Shown: in pieces, positions 46,001 to 58,396 of the stretch
Position numbering within the stretch: position 1 is the first letter of the stretch
Layout: the number at the start of each line of letters is the position of its first letter
Origin: Sphagnum compactum
Lineage: Eukaryota; Bryophyta; Sphagnopsida; Sphagnales
Direction of reading: 5' to 3'
Length of the DNA stretch: 64,000 nt
Assembly: GCA_965153455.1 (NCBI GenBank)
Contig: OZ234496.1
Location: 10,129,863-10,193,862, forward strand
Translations under genes and position numbers: made by a program
The notes under the pieces: generated by a model
The model's input: only the letters and a program-made list of their open reading frames with translations
The model's database searches: none
What the model was told of the DNA's origin: nothing

Positions 46001-48570
46001 TCAAGGGTCTCATCTTGTCAGTCAGGTCTCTGCTGCCAGTGGAGCCTCTTGTTGATGAGTGTGAGAAGCGCAACCGACTGAGATTGCTGACACAATTTTT
46101 GGAGCATCTGGTGAGTGAAGGGAGTCAAGATGTGCATGTGCACAATGCTCTTGGAAAAATTATTGTTGATACCAACAACAATCCAGAGCACTTCCTCACC
46201 ACCAATCCTTACTACGACTCTCGGGTTGTGGGTAAGTACTGTGAGAAGCGTGATCCTACTCTTGCAGTTGTTGCATATCGGCGTGGCCTATGCGACGAGG
46301 AGCTGGTCAATGTTACGAACAAGAACTCGCTGTTCAAGCTCCAAGCAAGATATGTGGTGGAGCGGATGGAGCCAGAGCTGTGGGCGAAGGTGCTTGACCC
46401 TGAGAATCCTTGCAGGCGGCAGCTCATTGACCAAGTTGTGTCCACAGCACTGCCAGAGAGCAAGAACCCAGAGCAGGTTTCAGCGACTGTCAAGGCCTTC
46501 ATGACAGCAGATTTGCCCCATGAGCTGATTGAGCTGCTTGAAAAGATTGTCCTTCAAAACTCTGCTTTCAGTGGCAATCCCAACCTGCAAAACTTGCTCA
46601 TTCTCACCGCTATCAAAGCAGATAAGTCTCGAGTCATGGACTACATCAACAGATTGGACAACTTTGATGGCCCAGCAGTAGGAGAAATTGCTGTTGGTGC
46701 AGAGTTGTATGAGGAAGCATTTGCCATCTTCAAGAAGTTCAACCTTAATGTGCAAGCAGTGAATGTGCTTTTGGATAACATCCACAGCATTGATCGGGCT
46801 GTTGAGTTTGCAGCCCGAGTGGAAGAGGATGAGGTGTGGAGTCAGGTTGGTAAGGCACAGTTGAGGGAAGGGCTTGTTAGTGATGCAATTGAGTCATTTA
46901 TCAAGGCTAATGATGCTACTCAATTCAACGAGGTCATCAATGAAGCTTCTAATGTCAGGGCATATGAGGATCTTGTCAAGTACTTGCTCATGGTACGCAA
47001 GAAGGTGAAGGAGCCCAGGGTGGACTCTGAATTGATATATGCATATGCTAAGATTGATCGGCTCGGGGACATTGAGGAATTCATTCTTCAGCCAAATGTG
47101 GCCAACTTGCAGTCTGTTGGTGACCGCCTGTTTGATGATGCACTGTATGAAGCTGCCAAGCTGATATTTACACATATTTCGAACTGGGGCCGGCTTGCAA
47201 GCACCCTTGTTAAGCTTCAGCAGTTCCAAGCAGCTGTTGATGCTGCCCGGAAGGCAAACAGTGCTCGGACATGGAAGGAAGTCTGCTTTGCTTGTGTTGA
47301 TGCTGAAGAATTTCGGCTCGCACAAATCTGTGGTCTCAATGTCATCGTCCAGGTTGATGACTTGGAAGAGGTCAGTAGCTACTACCAGAACAAGGGCCGC
47401 TTTGATGAGCTCATAACGCTCATGGAGAGCGGGCTTGGGTTGGAGCGTGCTCATATGGGTATCTTCACAGAGCTTGGAACTCTGTATGCCAGGTACCGTC
47501 CCGAGAAGCTGATGGAGCATCTCAAGCTTTTTGTCACCCGCATCAACATTCCAAAGCTTATCCGTGTCTGTGATGAGCAACAGCATTGGCAGGAGCTTAC
47601 ATATCTGTATATTCAGTATGATGAGTATGACAATGCAGCTGCAACCATGATGAGCCATTCCCCAGAGGCTTGGGACCACATGCAGTTCAAGGATGTTGCC
47701 GTCAAGGTTGCAAATGTGGAGCTTTACTACAAAGCTGCATACTTCTATCTTGAAGAGCACCCTGGGCTCATCAATGACCTTCTCAATGTCTTAGCTGCCC
47801 GAGTTGACCACACCCGTGTGGTAGATATGATGCGTAAGGCTGGACATCTGCCTCTGGTGAAGCCATACATGGTGGCAGTGCAGAGTTCAAACAACAGTGC
47901 TGTGAATGAAGCTCTCAACGAGCTTTACCTTGAGGAGGAAGATTATGAGCGCCTCAGGGAATCCATTGATCTCTATGATAACTTTGATCAAATATCCATG
48001 GCACAAAGGACTGAGAAACACGAGCTTCTGGAAATCAGACGAATTGCAGCCTACATCTACAAGAAGGCTGGAAGATGGCGCCAATCAGTCACTCTTTCGA
48101 AGAAGGATAATCTGTACAAGGATGCTATGGAGACTGCGTCACAATCAGGAGACCGGGAGCTGGCAGAAGAGTTGCTCACTTTCTTTGTTGAGCAGGGCAA
48201 GAAAGAATGCTTCGCTGCATGCTTGTACACCTGCTATGATCTCATTCGTGCTGATGTGGCAATGGAGCTGGCCTGGATGCATGGCATTATAGACTTTGCC
48301 TTCCCGTACATCCTACAGTTACTGCGAGAGTACTTGACAAAAGTGGACGAACTGGTCAAGGACAAGCATGATGCATCTTTAGAGGCCAAGTCCAAAGAAG
48401 ACGAAGAGAAGAATCTGGTTGCTCAATCAAACATGTATGCACAGCTTTTGCCCTTGGCATTACCAGCTCCTCCACTAGCTGGAATGGGTGGCAGTTTTGA
48501 TGGTGGCATGCCAATGCCAGGTTATGGTGGCATGCCTGCATATGGCATGCCACCAATGGGTACGTATTAG
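43055..48570 (+). CDS. CHC: Clathrin heavy chain, 1698 aa, three coding exons
   Basis: Exons 43055-44116, 44338-44403 and 44602-48570 join in frame (phase 0 at both junctions) into 1698 residues; Arabidopsis CHC1 is about 1705. The start ATGGCGGCTGC gives [16 protein letters not shown], the plant consensus. The N-terminal beta-propeller (to about residue 330) is followed by the linker and the CHC repeats, and the C-terminus ends in the Gly/Met/Pro-rich tail of plant clathrins ([12 protein letters not shown]). Clathrin heavy chain trimerises as triskelia that coat vesicles at the plasma membrane and trans-Golgi. No frame breaks or missing blocks. The last exon is almost 4 kb without an intron, whereas the angiosperm genes I know of have many introns. 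GTATCAAA and GTATGC are the donors. Confidence 0.97.
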
Positions 48571-49520
48571 AGATAAGAGCACACTCATACAACGCAAACA
48601 CTACATGGAAGGTCAGAACTTTGATACTGGAGAGCATTCAAGAGTGGAGAAAGGGGGGACAGGCTACTTGGGAGATCTTCTGCATGGGTGCTACACAAAT
48701 CTGTGTGTTGGTTGATTCTCCGATGGAACATTTGATGAGTTAGGTTTGATGAGTTTGATGCCTGTATTTTTTTTTTGGCCTTATTCTTTCATCCTCTCAT
48801 AGAAGTTGTCGTCAATGCTGGTCCTTGTATTTGAAGTCATGCCATCATTGTATGTCATGATTTTCAAATACCTGTCTGTGTGAGGCTGCTGTTTGCTGTG
48901 GATTCTTCAATCTTGTTTAGGATAAAAGAGTGTAGTGTCAAATCTGTAGTGAAATGCTAGTTACTCAGACATGAGAAGAAGAAGAATGAAGACAAAGAAA
49001 GAAGATGATGGTGTCTTTTGGATTTTCAGAGATGCTGACTTTGGAGTGATGATCCAACAATAACTATGTAGTGTATCAGATGGTGTTTTCTTTTTGGGGA
49101 CATAGTATACGGAAATCTGCATAGGACTTTATTCGGGCTTGGAATTTTGCTTTAGTGGTATAATGTAAGAGACTTCAGTAGCTGTGTGACACAGAGAGAG
49201 AGACAGACACAGGTTGAAGAGTGCTTTCTGTGGTATACTGTATAAGACACTTAAGCAGCTGCAGCTTGGAGCATTTAGTTCTTGTTTTTTTCCCATTTGC
49301 CTTGTGATTAGCACAGGAGAGAACTGCTTTTTGTTGTGAATGTTGCAGCAGCAGCCCCACAGCTAGCTCTACAGTACAAAGCTCCTATTTGGTTCTGCTG
49401 AAAGCTGTAGTGTGCTCTTGGTCTGTTTGTGAAAGCTAAATAGAAGAGCACTCTCTCATTGTTCTTGCTGGAATGTACTACTGAAGATTGCCGTAAATAA
49501 ATGTCTTGATCTTTCTTTCT
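48571..49520 (+). other. Probable clathrin 3'UTR
   Basis: Non-coding. An AATAAA at 49496-49501 is a possible polyadenylation signal. Confidence 0.4.
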
Positions 49521-51888
49521 TTATAAACTGTCAAAGATAAGTGCAGGTTGTTGAAGTACTGATGTTTTCTTTACTGTGTGCAATGAGAAACAGGAATTTG
49601 ACTGAAGTTGTGTTGATAGAACGGCTTGTGTGGCATGAGACGGGACTCCAAAGTTCTTTGTTCTTAGAAACAAAAGTCTGCTCAAAATGGGTTTCCCTGA
49701 GAAGTACAGTTTTACAGGTTGCTGTGATTATTCTGAATTATTCGAGTCCCTCAGCAGCAAGAGTATTCACAGTAACCAGCACTCTCAAGCCGGTTGTTGA
49801 GGTGTGTTCATGATAAGCAGAGCACACCAGTTGTTAATCCTTAAATGTCAAGAAATTGTAAATGCTGCTGAAAAGCAACCCATATTGGGCACGGCTTATG
49901 CTTGTTTGGCTAAGGTAAAAATAGCTGATCATCTCACTTGATAGTCCATCAGTTATTGAATTTTCAGAAAATTACCACTGCAGGCATCTGGTATTCACAA
50001 TGCACTCAATTATGGTTGGCTTTGATTGTGGTCGATATGAGTTTATTCAAGCTTACTTTACGCTAGGAGTCAAGACCAAGGTTAAACTCAAAATCAAGCA
50101 TTCCTATTGATGCAATCACTGAAATCAGTCCCAAGTGCTTTACACTAGGAGTCAAGGCTGAAATTTTTATTATTATTTTTAATCTATCACTTTATGGCCC
50201 TGACTTGGCCCCGAAGTAGAAAAAGGATACAATTTGCAACCCTTGGGGCCAATGATATTGTAATAAAAACATTATTGTAAGATGAAAGTAAACCCTAAAT
50301 CAAACCTTATATCTTCTAATTTTTTTTTCATTTCATCTCCTTTTGTTCAGCTTGCGTGCTTGTTTGTGAATGGAGAGGAGTTATTATTTTTTTTACTTGG
50401 TATATGACCATGAAAAACACCAGAGTTATCAAAATCTTGTGTCTATGTTCATCCATGGTGGTCTAATTTTTAAGGATTAATTTGAGAAAAGAAGCAAAAA
50501 TGAGAAAAAAAAATGATATCAAGAAAAAATGAAAACATACGAGGGGTTGAAGCCTTGGTCCTTACTTTTTGACCTTAATGCGTTTACCCATGGACTTATT
50601 AACCCCTAAACAAATAATATTATATTTAATAATCTAGGGCCAAACAATGAGTTAAGAAATGCTCAAATTTCCCATTATTGGCCCCCAAGATTTTTTGGTT
50701 CTAACTCCTAGTATGAAGATGCCAAGCAATAATTAGTCAAGTCCATTATATTTTCTTTAAAAAATCTTTATACACATTTAGGAATTAATGCATGTTCATG
50801 ATAACCAGAGCAATTAATGGACCATCCCTTGTGGGAATCTAGATGACCTTTTATCAATCCAAGCTTTGAAAGCTTATGGAATCATTGGGATAATGAGAGC
50901 CCAAGGTGTTCACCTTGTGCTAACTAGTAGGTCGCTAATGAAGCAGAGGTCACATGACAGCCAATCAGAGCATCAAGATCTTACTGAGGGATGGTCATGG
51001 AAACAGAACACTTGTTTAGTCTAGGCAGCAAGGGCACAGTTTATAACAGTGTTTTTACAGGTATAAGAGCAAGCACAGTTCATAAGACAAGAGTGACAGG
51101 TATAAGAAGAAGCGGCTTCTCATTGGAAGCTAACCAGCAACAGTTAAAATTAAGAAATGTTCCATGTTGAGTTCAGAAGACAGTGCTACAGGTATAAGAA
51201 GAGCGAGCAGCTTATCACATAATGGCTCTTCCACTCCCATTTTACAGCTTTTGCATATGAAGATGCAACATTTTCACTCAAGTGAAGTGAAACAGCAGAA
51301 ACCAGTTACAGCTGATTTGATGACATGACTTCCATTTTCCAAAGAGGCTCACTCAGCTGGGAAAAACTGTCTATCCATTGTTACTATTTGCTAGCTTTCT
51401 TTCAATCAGCATCTGTTATTTGCTGCAAGAAATTCAGATATTGTTGTCAAGGCTTTGTCATACGTGCAAAGGCAAAAGCAGAAGTTGATTTCCTATTTAT
51501 GATTCCACTTTTCCTGTCATTTTACACAGTTTGAACAGTTTTTGACTGAAAAAAGAGAAAGCATTGCTTTTTTATAGCAAACTACTGCAGCTGTTCTTGA
51601 CTTCAACCATTGGCTAGAGGTATATGCAAGTGAAAATGCTTATGGACCTTCTGTTCATGTTTGGGGTTGCATGGACCAAGAGTTGCTCACTCGCTGCAGC
51701 AAACTGTTTGCATCAATTGCATTGGCACTTTCTGTCATCTTCAGAACAATTGGGATGGTGAGCGTGTCCCTCAGTTCAACATCCATCAACCCCTAGATCA
51801 AGTCATTCATTGGAGTAGATCAATTGTTTGGTGAACTGGAACACAAACAAATACTAATGAACAGAATCACATAATTGGGTAGCAAAAT
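49521..51888. other. Intergenic region between clathrin and RMI1
   Basis: No gene recognised. Sequence around 50100-50750 resembles old repeat, with the phrase CTAGGAGTCAAGnCnnA occurring twice (about 50063 and 50146) and its inverse ACTCCTAGT at about 50705. Confidence 0.45.
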
Positions 51889-54800
51889 TTACTGCTGCAG
51901 AGAGGAGATATTCAGGTTCAATTGGACAAAAAAATTCCTGTGGAGACCTGTGTGTTCATGTACTGATGACAGGAAGGCCAGGTAAAGGCAGATTGGAAAA
52001 ACCTCAAATTTCTTCAGGAAGGTCTGAAACTCCATCATAACATTCTTCATGTCCTGCAACTCTTGCTGGTTGGAGCTGGCTAGTGCATTGCTGACTTCTT
52101 TAGCAGAAAACCCCACCATGGACTGCACTACCTGAAAGCAGCAAAAAAAATTGTCACTACCAGATCATCACATATCCTTTCCCCACAAATCTCCTCCCCT
52201 CTCTAGTCAGTGGTGTGCAAGACAGACCAAATTGGATGCTTGACCTGATTGTGAATAAGAACCTCTGATGTAAGGCTGCCATCATCAACATAAACAATAA
52301 GCCTGAACTCATCACCTCCCTTAAACTGGAAATCTTTCACACCTGTTAGAACACACTGCCACATCAGGGTACACTCTTGTTAAATCCAGAGGCAAAGTGA
52401 CAAGGTCCTTTAACAGAGAACTGCTTCCAGTCTGCATGAGTTAGCTTCAGGTATTAGGCATAGCAGATGACTACACAACAAATACAAATTGTCGATCTTC
52501 AGTAAACATGTGGATAGCAGAAGTCAACACTAATACACTGCAGGCAATGCAAGGCCAAGAAAAAAGGAAGCAACAACACCTTTATGGTTCCACTAGTAAC
52601 CATGCCTGAACCCATTTTGGAACTGCACTTCTCCTTTAACAAAGCCATATATGTGAAAGGCAACTGGCTGTAAACAGACGTTGAACTACATGCAGCTCCA
52701 GCTGCGACATTGCCTTGATTGCATTCATCCTCTTCGTCACTGTCCAGGTCCATGGGAGTGTCTATCCCATCACCTACAACAACCAAGCTGGAATTCAAGA
52801 AATCATCAAGGATCATTCGAAGACTTCCATTCTTGTCACGGGCTTGCAAATGTGTCTATCATCACTCATAGGTAGTAAAATGATTTTTCTAGCATTCATC
52901 AGATTCTTTGTTTCAAACATGAAGGCGATTTCTGCAATACCTCACCAGGTGCAAGATAGATTTCAATTGGAGCATGTAAACTAGTACCTCAAGACCAACT
53001 TTCTTCTCTATGAAACTAAAATTTAACCTAGCATTAAGCAAAACATTCAGTGCCATTGTTAATTGGCAAACAAACAGCTAACCCAATACTTTAGCAATCC
53101 CATATGGAATCCGAAAATTTGTTCTTATTTTTTCATGAATGTCTGCAGCACATGATACTGTCCTGATTGACTCCAATTCTTTTTTCTGGCAACTATAGCT
53201 GTACAAACTGCTTGGGCAAATACTACACTGAGGACCTGCACAAGGGTACATGGAAGGGCAACTGGTCAAGCTTCTTAATCTTTTCTTTGTTTCTGTTGCT
53301 ATTCCAGTGTCATGATACCAGACATTACCAGCAGCTGGATGAGGTTGAATAGAAACTGTCCTCTGCAACACATCAGAGGGTTCTGCTTTGTCGATTACAC
53401 TGACTCTCCGTGACCCAATTAATAATTTGCTGTCCATTTTCATTGGTGACAGTGAAATATTCTCTGGAGCTGATTGTTGGAATGAAGCTCTGTGCTCCCA
53501 CTGCTGAGATATTGATTGTCTTTGCACATCCTCCACAACTGACATCTGCAAATCCTTCATTTGAAAACTTGGGATGCTCAATGTTTGCCCCCCTGAGGTA
53601 CCCACTAATGTCTGCTCACCAGAAGCATTTGTTCTTTGAACAGCTGAGACAATCACTCTAGCTTCAGTGCCAGATACTGCCGCATGGTGCTGAACACTTG
53701 GAACTCCCTCCATTGATCGCAGGCCAGAACCCTGATAAGTTCCAGATTCAAACACCGTACCTACACAAAGACTGTGCTGCATTGTAAGTCGATCCTGAAC
53801 CATGGTGCCAACCCATATATGGTTCAATTGCTAGTTTGTAGCTGAATCCCTCAGTGAAAGAAAGAAAAAAAACCACCTGAGACAGTTTCCTGTGCAGACC
53901 TGGTTGGTTGCTCACTGGTGTTTGCTCGTACTGCTGCTGCTGCTTCAGTTGCATCTGCATGATCAGTTTGCCAAGCTGCTCCTGTTGCCCTTTGTATCAA
54001 TGACTGATTTTCAGTCCTTCCCCTACGAGTTCTGCACAAGGCATGTAATCGGTTATGAAAACCCACCAATTAGAAGTGCAGCAGCTCTAACACGAGGGTA
54101 CACAATGGTTACACAAGACTAAAATGCATCAGTGAGCAATGCTGTTCTAAAGAAAGCTCAGCATCCTAGTTGCAATGAGGAATGTCATCATGGAATGGAG
54201 ATGGTCTCCAGCAGTAGGTATATACCGATTACTACGAGCAGGTTTATTGATCTCTTGCACTGCACGTTGTCGGGCTGCCTCCAGCAACTGCACGAAACCT
54301 CCTAGTATTTCCACAACCTCAGGCACAAGCAGGAAAATTCCACGCTTCACATGTACATTTCTTAGACAAATCTGAACCCCAGCCAAGCAAGAAACACAGT
54401 TTTTAAGAGGGATCTCCAGCATGTGAAGACAGTTGCAATTTGTAAAAAATGAACATCTATCAGCCTGTTAAATCACTGAAGAAAGGAAGATATAGAAGCA
54501 CCTTGATCCCAGCAGGCAAAAAACACTTGAGTAAAGCAATAGGTCGGTACTCTATCCCAAAAACACGCTGTACACCATCAGTCATCGATAACTTCAGACA
54601 TCTGTGTGCAGATGCAACACGTTCCTGGTAGCGGTCTCGCAGAGGTGATCCCATGTCACTGATCTCATCCACCTGATTCAACCCCAACAATTAAAAAACA
54701 GTTTCTGCTGACATATATCAGAGGAATTCAAAGACAATATATGACTGACTGCCTTCACATTGTGTGTAATTCCAAACTTGGAGATGAATAAACAAAAAAA

Positions 54801-56054
54801 CAAATGAGACAAACTGATGCCTTGAAATGCCAGGAATTTTTTTACATGTTAAAAAAAAAAAAAAAAACCTGGCAAAACCCGGAGAGGAAAACCCTAAAAT
54901 GTCCAGATGATGATGATGATGATGATGAGAAGGTGTGCCAACAAAACAAGAGCACTGTCATGCAAGGTTATGTATTATAGCAAAACAGGCAAGGACTCAA
55001 GGCAAACAAAGTCATGGACATATTACATGGACAAGCTCACCATTGTGAAAGCTCAAGACCCTAAACCCTAAAGCCTACAAAACTTCTGCTTCACTTGCCA
55101 TTGCAAAACTCCAAGGCAAACAAAGTCATGGACATATTGCATGCACAACAAGCTCACACCATTGCCAAAAGCTCAAGACAAAACAGAAATTCATAGACAT
55201 TGCATGCAAAAAACCTTGTTTGATGAAATCCAAAGCAACATCCTTGTAAAAGCATCCAGAAGAAACTGCTGCAGATCCTCTGAAGAAAAAAATTCATGAA
55301 AATTGAATGCAAAACACTTCTTCTTCTTCACTTGCTATTGCACAACTCCAAGACAAAGAAAAGCCATGGACATATTGCTTGCACAACAGGCTCACACCAT
55401 TGGCAAAAGCTTAAGACAAAACAGAGACATAGACATTGCATGCAAAACCTTGTTTGATGGAAATCCAAAGAAAGATCCCTTGTAAGAGCATCCAGAAGAA
55501 TCTGCAACAGATCCTCTGAAGAAAACGCAGAAATCTGTCTGAAGAGAAAGAATTCTATAGAAGTCTTCGGTCTCGTCAAGAAAGATCTCCTTTACCTGTA
55601 GAATGAAAGGTCCGGGAAGCTCGATGGCATGGAGGAGATGGAAGGATGGCGGCAAGGAAGAACCCGCGGCTACAAGATTGAAATCCGCCATCAACAAGTG
55701 TGCGAAGCAAAGCTCCGCTTGTCTTTCCAGGAGCGCATTTGCAAACCCAGGCTGCGAAGTACTCAACTCCTGGAGACACACAGCCAAGTATGTGGGTTTG
55801 ATCACAAGTCCTCTCCTGGCCAGCACTTCGTGTACTGCTCTACAGGTCTCATTCCCTGCTGTAAACACCAGCGGCGGAGGTGGATACAAGTGCTCCGTGG
55901 CCACCGCAGCAGCAGCAGCAACAGGTGCGGGTGCGGGGAAAGAAGAAGAATGTGTTGCCGCCGCAGCAGCAACAACACTAGTATCGTCATTGTTGTCGTC
56001 ATCTTCGTCAGAATCAGGGATTTGAAGAACGCGTCGACGAGGAAGAGGCGCCAT
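51889..56054 (-). CDS. RMI1: RMI1, RecQ-mediated genome instability protein 1
   Basis: RMI1 is the OB-fold partner of Top3alpha and RecQ (BLM-type) helicases and helps dissolve double Holliday junctions in the nucleus. Minus-strand exons: 55596-56054, 54502-54672, 54226-54371, 53877-54022, about 53083-53760, 52580-52842, 52245-52342 and 52003-52131, total about 700 aa. Recognisable parts are an acidic N-terminus (PRRRVLQIPDSDEDDD), the DUF1767/OB region (LPGPFILQ, RCLKLSMTDGVQRVFGIEYR, FLLVPEVVEILGG) and the plant-type C-terminal OB fold (PFTYMALL..., FRLIVYVDDGSLTSEVLI, GFSAKEVSNAL). Start is ATG 56054. The junction between 52580 and 52342 needs a tiny exon (possibly TGTATTA near 52548) to keep phase. 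After 52003 the frame either reads on to a stop at 51889-51891 or splices to a CAG-TAA end. Confidence 0.88.
54673..55595 (-). repeat. Intron 1 of RMI1 with three diverged copies of a repeat
   Basis: The motif CAAnnCAAA-AAnnCATGGACATATT...CTCACACCATTG-CAAAAGCT-AAGACAAAACAGA recurs from about 55000, 55110 and 55345. The last two copies extend further (GACATTGCATGCAAAA, CTTGTTTGATG, ATCCAAAG, GCATCCAGAAGAA, GCAnCAGATCCTCTGAAGAAAA) with a spacing of about 245 bp. Also a GAT microsatellite at 54907-54929. Non-coding. Confidence 0.8.
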
Positions 56055-56953
56055 GATGACCACAGCAGCGCTGCGATTCTCGTCTCATGCGAGTCTCGTA
56101 GACAAAAAGTAAAGGCAGTAGTGTCAAGAAGAAGAAGAAGAAAAAGAGGAGCTGCTCACAGGCACAAATATAAACCACAAGCAGAACGGCGATGCATGGC
56201 GGGAAAGCAGAACTCAAACTGCGTAGGCATCGAGGATGGAGCTTCAAACCCTAATCCAGCTCCAAACCCTAGTGCTGCTGCTCTTAGCTTCGCTTCGTCT
56301 CTTCAGCGTGTTTTTTGACACGGCTTCTGCAGGAAATGAATGGATGGTACAAGAAGAAGAAGAAGAAGAAAACGCAGTTTAGCTTGGGAGCGGCCGCAGG
56401 AATGGGGAGATGCAGTGGAGAATTGCAGACGTTACACCTCTAGGACTTCAGGACCAGGGTATCAAGTCTTGACTGATGCACATTCGAATTCACAAAGTGT
56501 GTGAGGGAGGAGGTTTGTGTGATGGAGCTGGCATGGTGCAATCATCAAACGGTTTTCACCTAATGTTTAGATCTGGCAATGCAGCAATGACCAAGACTGT
56601 GGTGGCTCATCCTTATCACTGGCCCATTCTACAAATTCTTCTTTAGAATCTTGATAAAAAAATCCTCTCTTCCAAACGCAAACTACTGAATACAAATACC
56701 AAATCTGTAGTTCTTTTAGAAGTCAAATCTGTTTCGTTTTGTGATCTATGTACTCCATCCAATTCCTTTCAAATGCAGATGCTATAGTCACTTGATTTAA
56801 ACTTTTCATAGCAAAGTTTTGCAGTTGTGGAGCTTCAGATCCTGAAGAGCTCCACCAAGTATGTGCAAAGCATTTCCTTGACTGCTCAAAAGTGCACATT
56901 CAACATCATCTTTTTTTCATGTGAATAATTCCTTACTTGAAAATTCTCTAAAC
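56055..56953. other. Upstream region of RMI1
   Basis: Promoter and leader of RMI1 on the minus strand, with two telo-boxes. GAA repeats at about 56133-56152 and 56351-56371. No divergent gene recognised on the plus strand. Confidence 0.5.
56246..56272 (-). promoter_or_regulatory. Two telo-box motifs upstream of RMI1
   Basis: AAACCCTAA at 56246 and AAACCCTAG at 56264, about 195-215 bp upstream of the RMI1 start codon. Same arrangement as at FANCL. Confidence 0.5.
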
Positions 56954-57434
56954 AATAGAGTTATCCGTAAAGTCAGGCGATTAGGGGGCGAGAACAGCCA
57001 GTTTCGGCATACATAGGGCATTAAACGCCTAACTGGGAGTGAAAATTTTACAAAAGGAAATGTAACTGGGACCCAATCTAGTTTTTCCACCAATTTTGGT
57101 GGTAAACTGAGTTTCATCCTGTGTTTCCTTTTTTCCTGAGCGCCTTCACTGCTGCTGCATATATTTTCATTGCTCATACCTGTACAACTACGATAATTAC
57201 TCTCGAACCTTGTGCAGTAAATGCTGAGTTTCAGCATTTCATACCCAGATTTAATAAAAATTCCTCACTTTGCAGATACCACTGAAAGAGGGGATTGGGG
57301 GCAAACTCAGCATTTCATACCCAGATTTAATAAAAAATTCCTTACTTTGCAGATACCACTGAAAGAGGGGATAGGGGGCGAATGCAGAGGAGAGAGGGGG
57401 TGAAACAGAGGGTGACTTTATGGATAACTCTATT
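56954..57434. mobile_element. 481-bp TIR element with an internal 76-bp tandem repeat
   Basis: A 21-bp terminal inverted repeat, AATAGAGTTATCCGTAAAGTC at the left and its inverted copy at 57414-57434 with one mismatch. Inside, TCAGCATTTCATACCCAGAT followed by TTAATAAAA and GCAGATACCACTGAAAGAGG is repeated at 57231 and 57307. No coding capacity. Target-site duplication is not evident. Confidence 0.65.
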
Positions 57435-58396
57435 ATGTCAGAGATAACTCTAGAAGCTTGGGTTTTAGGATGATTAATTACAAATTTTATGTCGAATTTT
57501 GCCTCATTAACAATTTATGAACCCATTCAATTTTCCCAATGTCTTCCAAAACAAAGATCATTATAATTACTGAGGATATTTATCCTCTATAATTCTTCTA
57601 GCACTCTTGTATATTGTTGCATTATTAGTCACCACTTGCACAACATCTATACTTCCCACTTTTTCAACTGCTTCACAAATTGTGTCAACAATGAAGGTTG
57701 CCACTTTCAGTCTTGCTACCTGTGTCAACTGCCTGCAAGAAATAATCCCCCTTCGGGCAAACAAACAAAATGTTTAATAATGGTCTATTATCAACACTTG
57801 TCCAACCGTCACATTTTACAATACAACTAGTTTCTTTCCAACTTTTCTTCACAAAATGTCCAAATCTTTGATCAAATCATGTTTACCTCATTCAACAATG
57901 TTGTTGTTAATGTTGCGTAACTTTGACAAACATACCCAAACTGTAACGTCCAATATGGTTATAAATTTTCACTTGAAATGATTTCATTTAATGACATTGA
58001 GAGGAACATCGCAACCCAAAAAAAAATGTTGCAACTACTTTATCCATTTCATCACCTTTTTTTAACATTTGATATTGTTTTCAGTTTCAGTTGTGTTAAA
58101 TCAACACTAGTTTTGCTTACAAACATTTCCAAAAAAAATTTGCCCAATTCTTTTTGCTTAAAAATATTTTGCTACTTGTTCTCTTAATGGTTCCAAACAA
58201 TGGGGGAAAAAAAGGGGAAGTATGAAACAAATCATGTAAAGATTTTTTAAAAACACATCGTACATTAGGAATGTACAAAAGAGTAAGAAAAAGGAAAAGG
58301 GAGAAGTTATAAGACATCAAGCTGGTTCAAAGTAGATGTCAAAATCTTTTCATGTCTAGAACCGACCGCCTGTAGTAGGTCAACCATATTTCTATG
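57435..58396. other. Intergenic region
   Basis: AT-rich, no gene recognised. The part next to 58396 may belong to the retroelement remains. Confidence 0.4.

Noticed and set aside
49541-49813. 90-aa ORF after the clathrin gene
   Set aside because: Lies at or after the probable poly(A) site, with no recognisable domain or splice signals.
55603-56318. Long plus-strand ORFs opposite RMI1 exon 1
   Set aside because: They mirror the RMI1 coding strand, whose exon has family similarity and correct splice phases.
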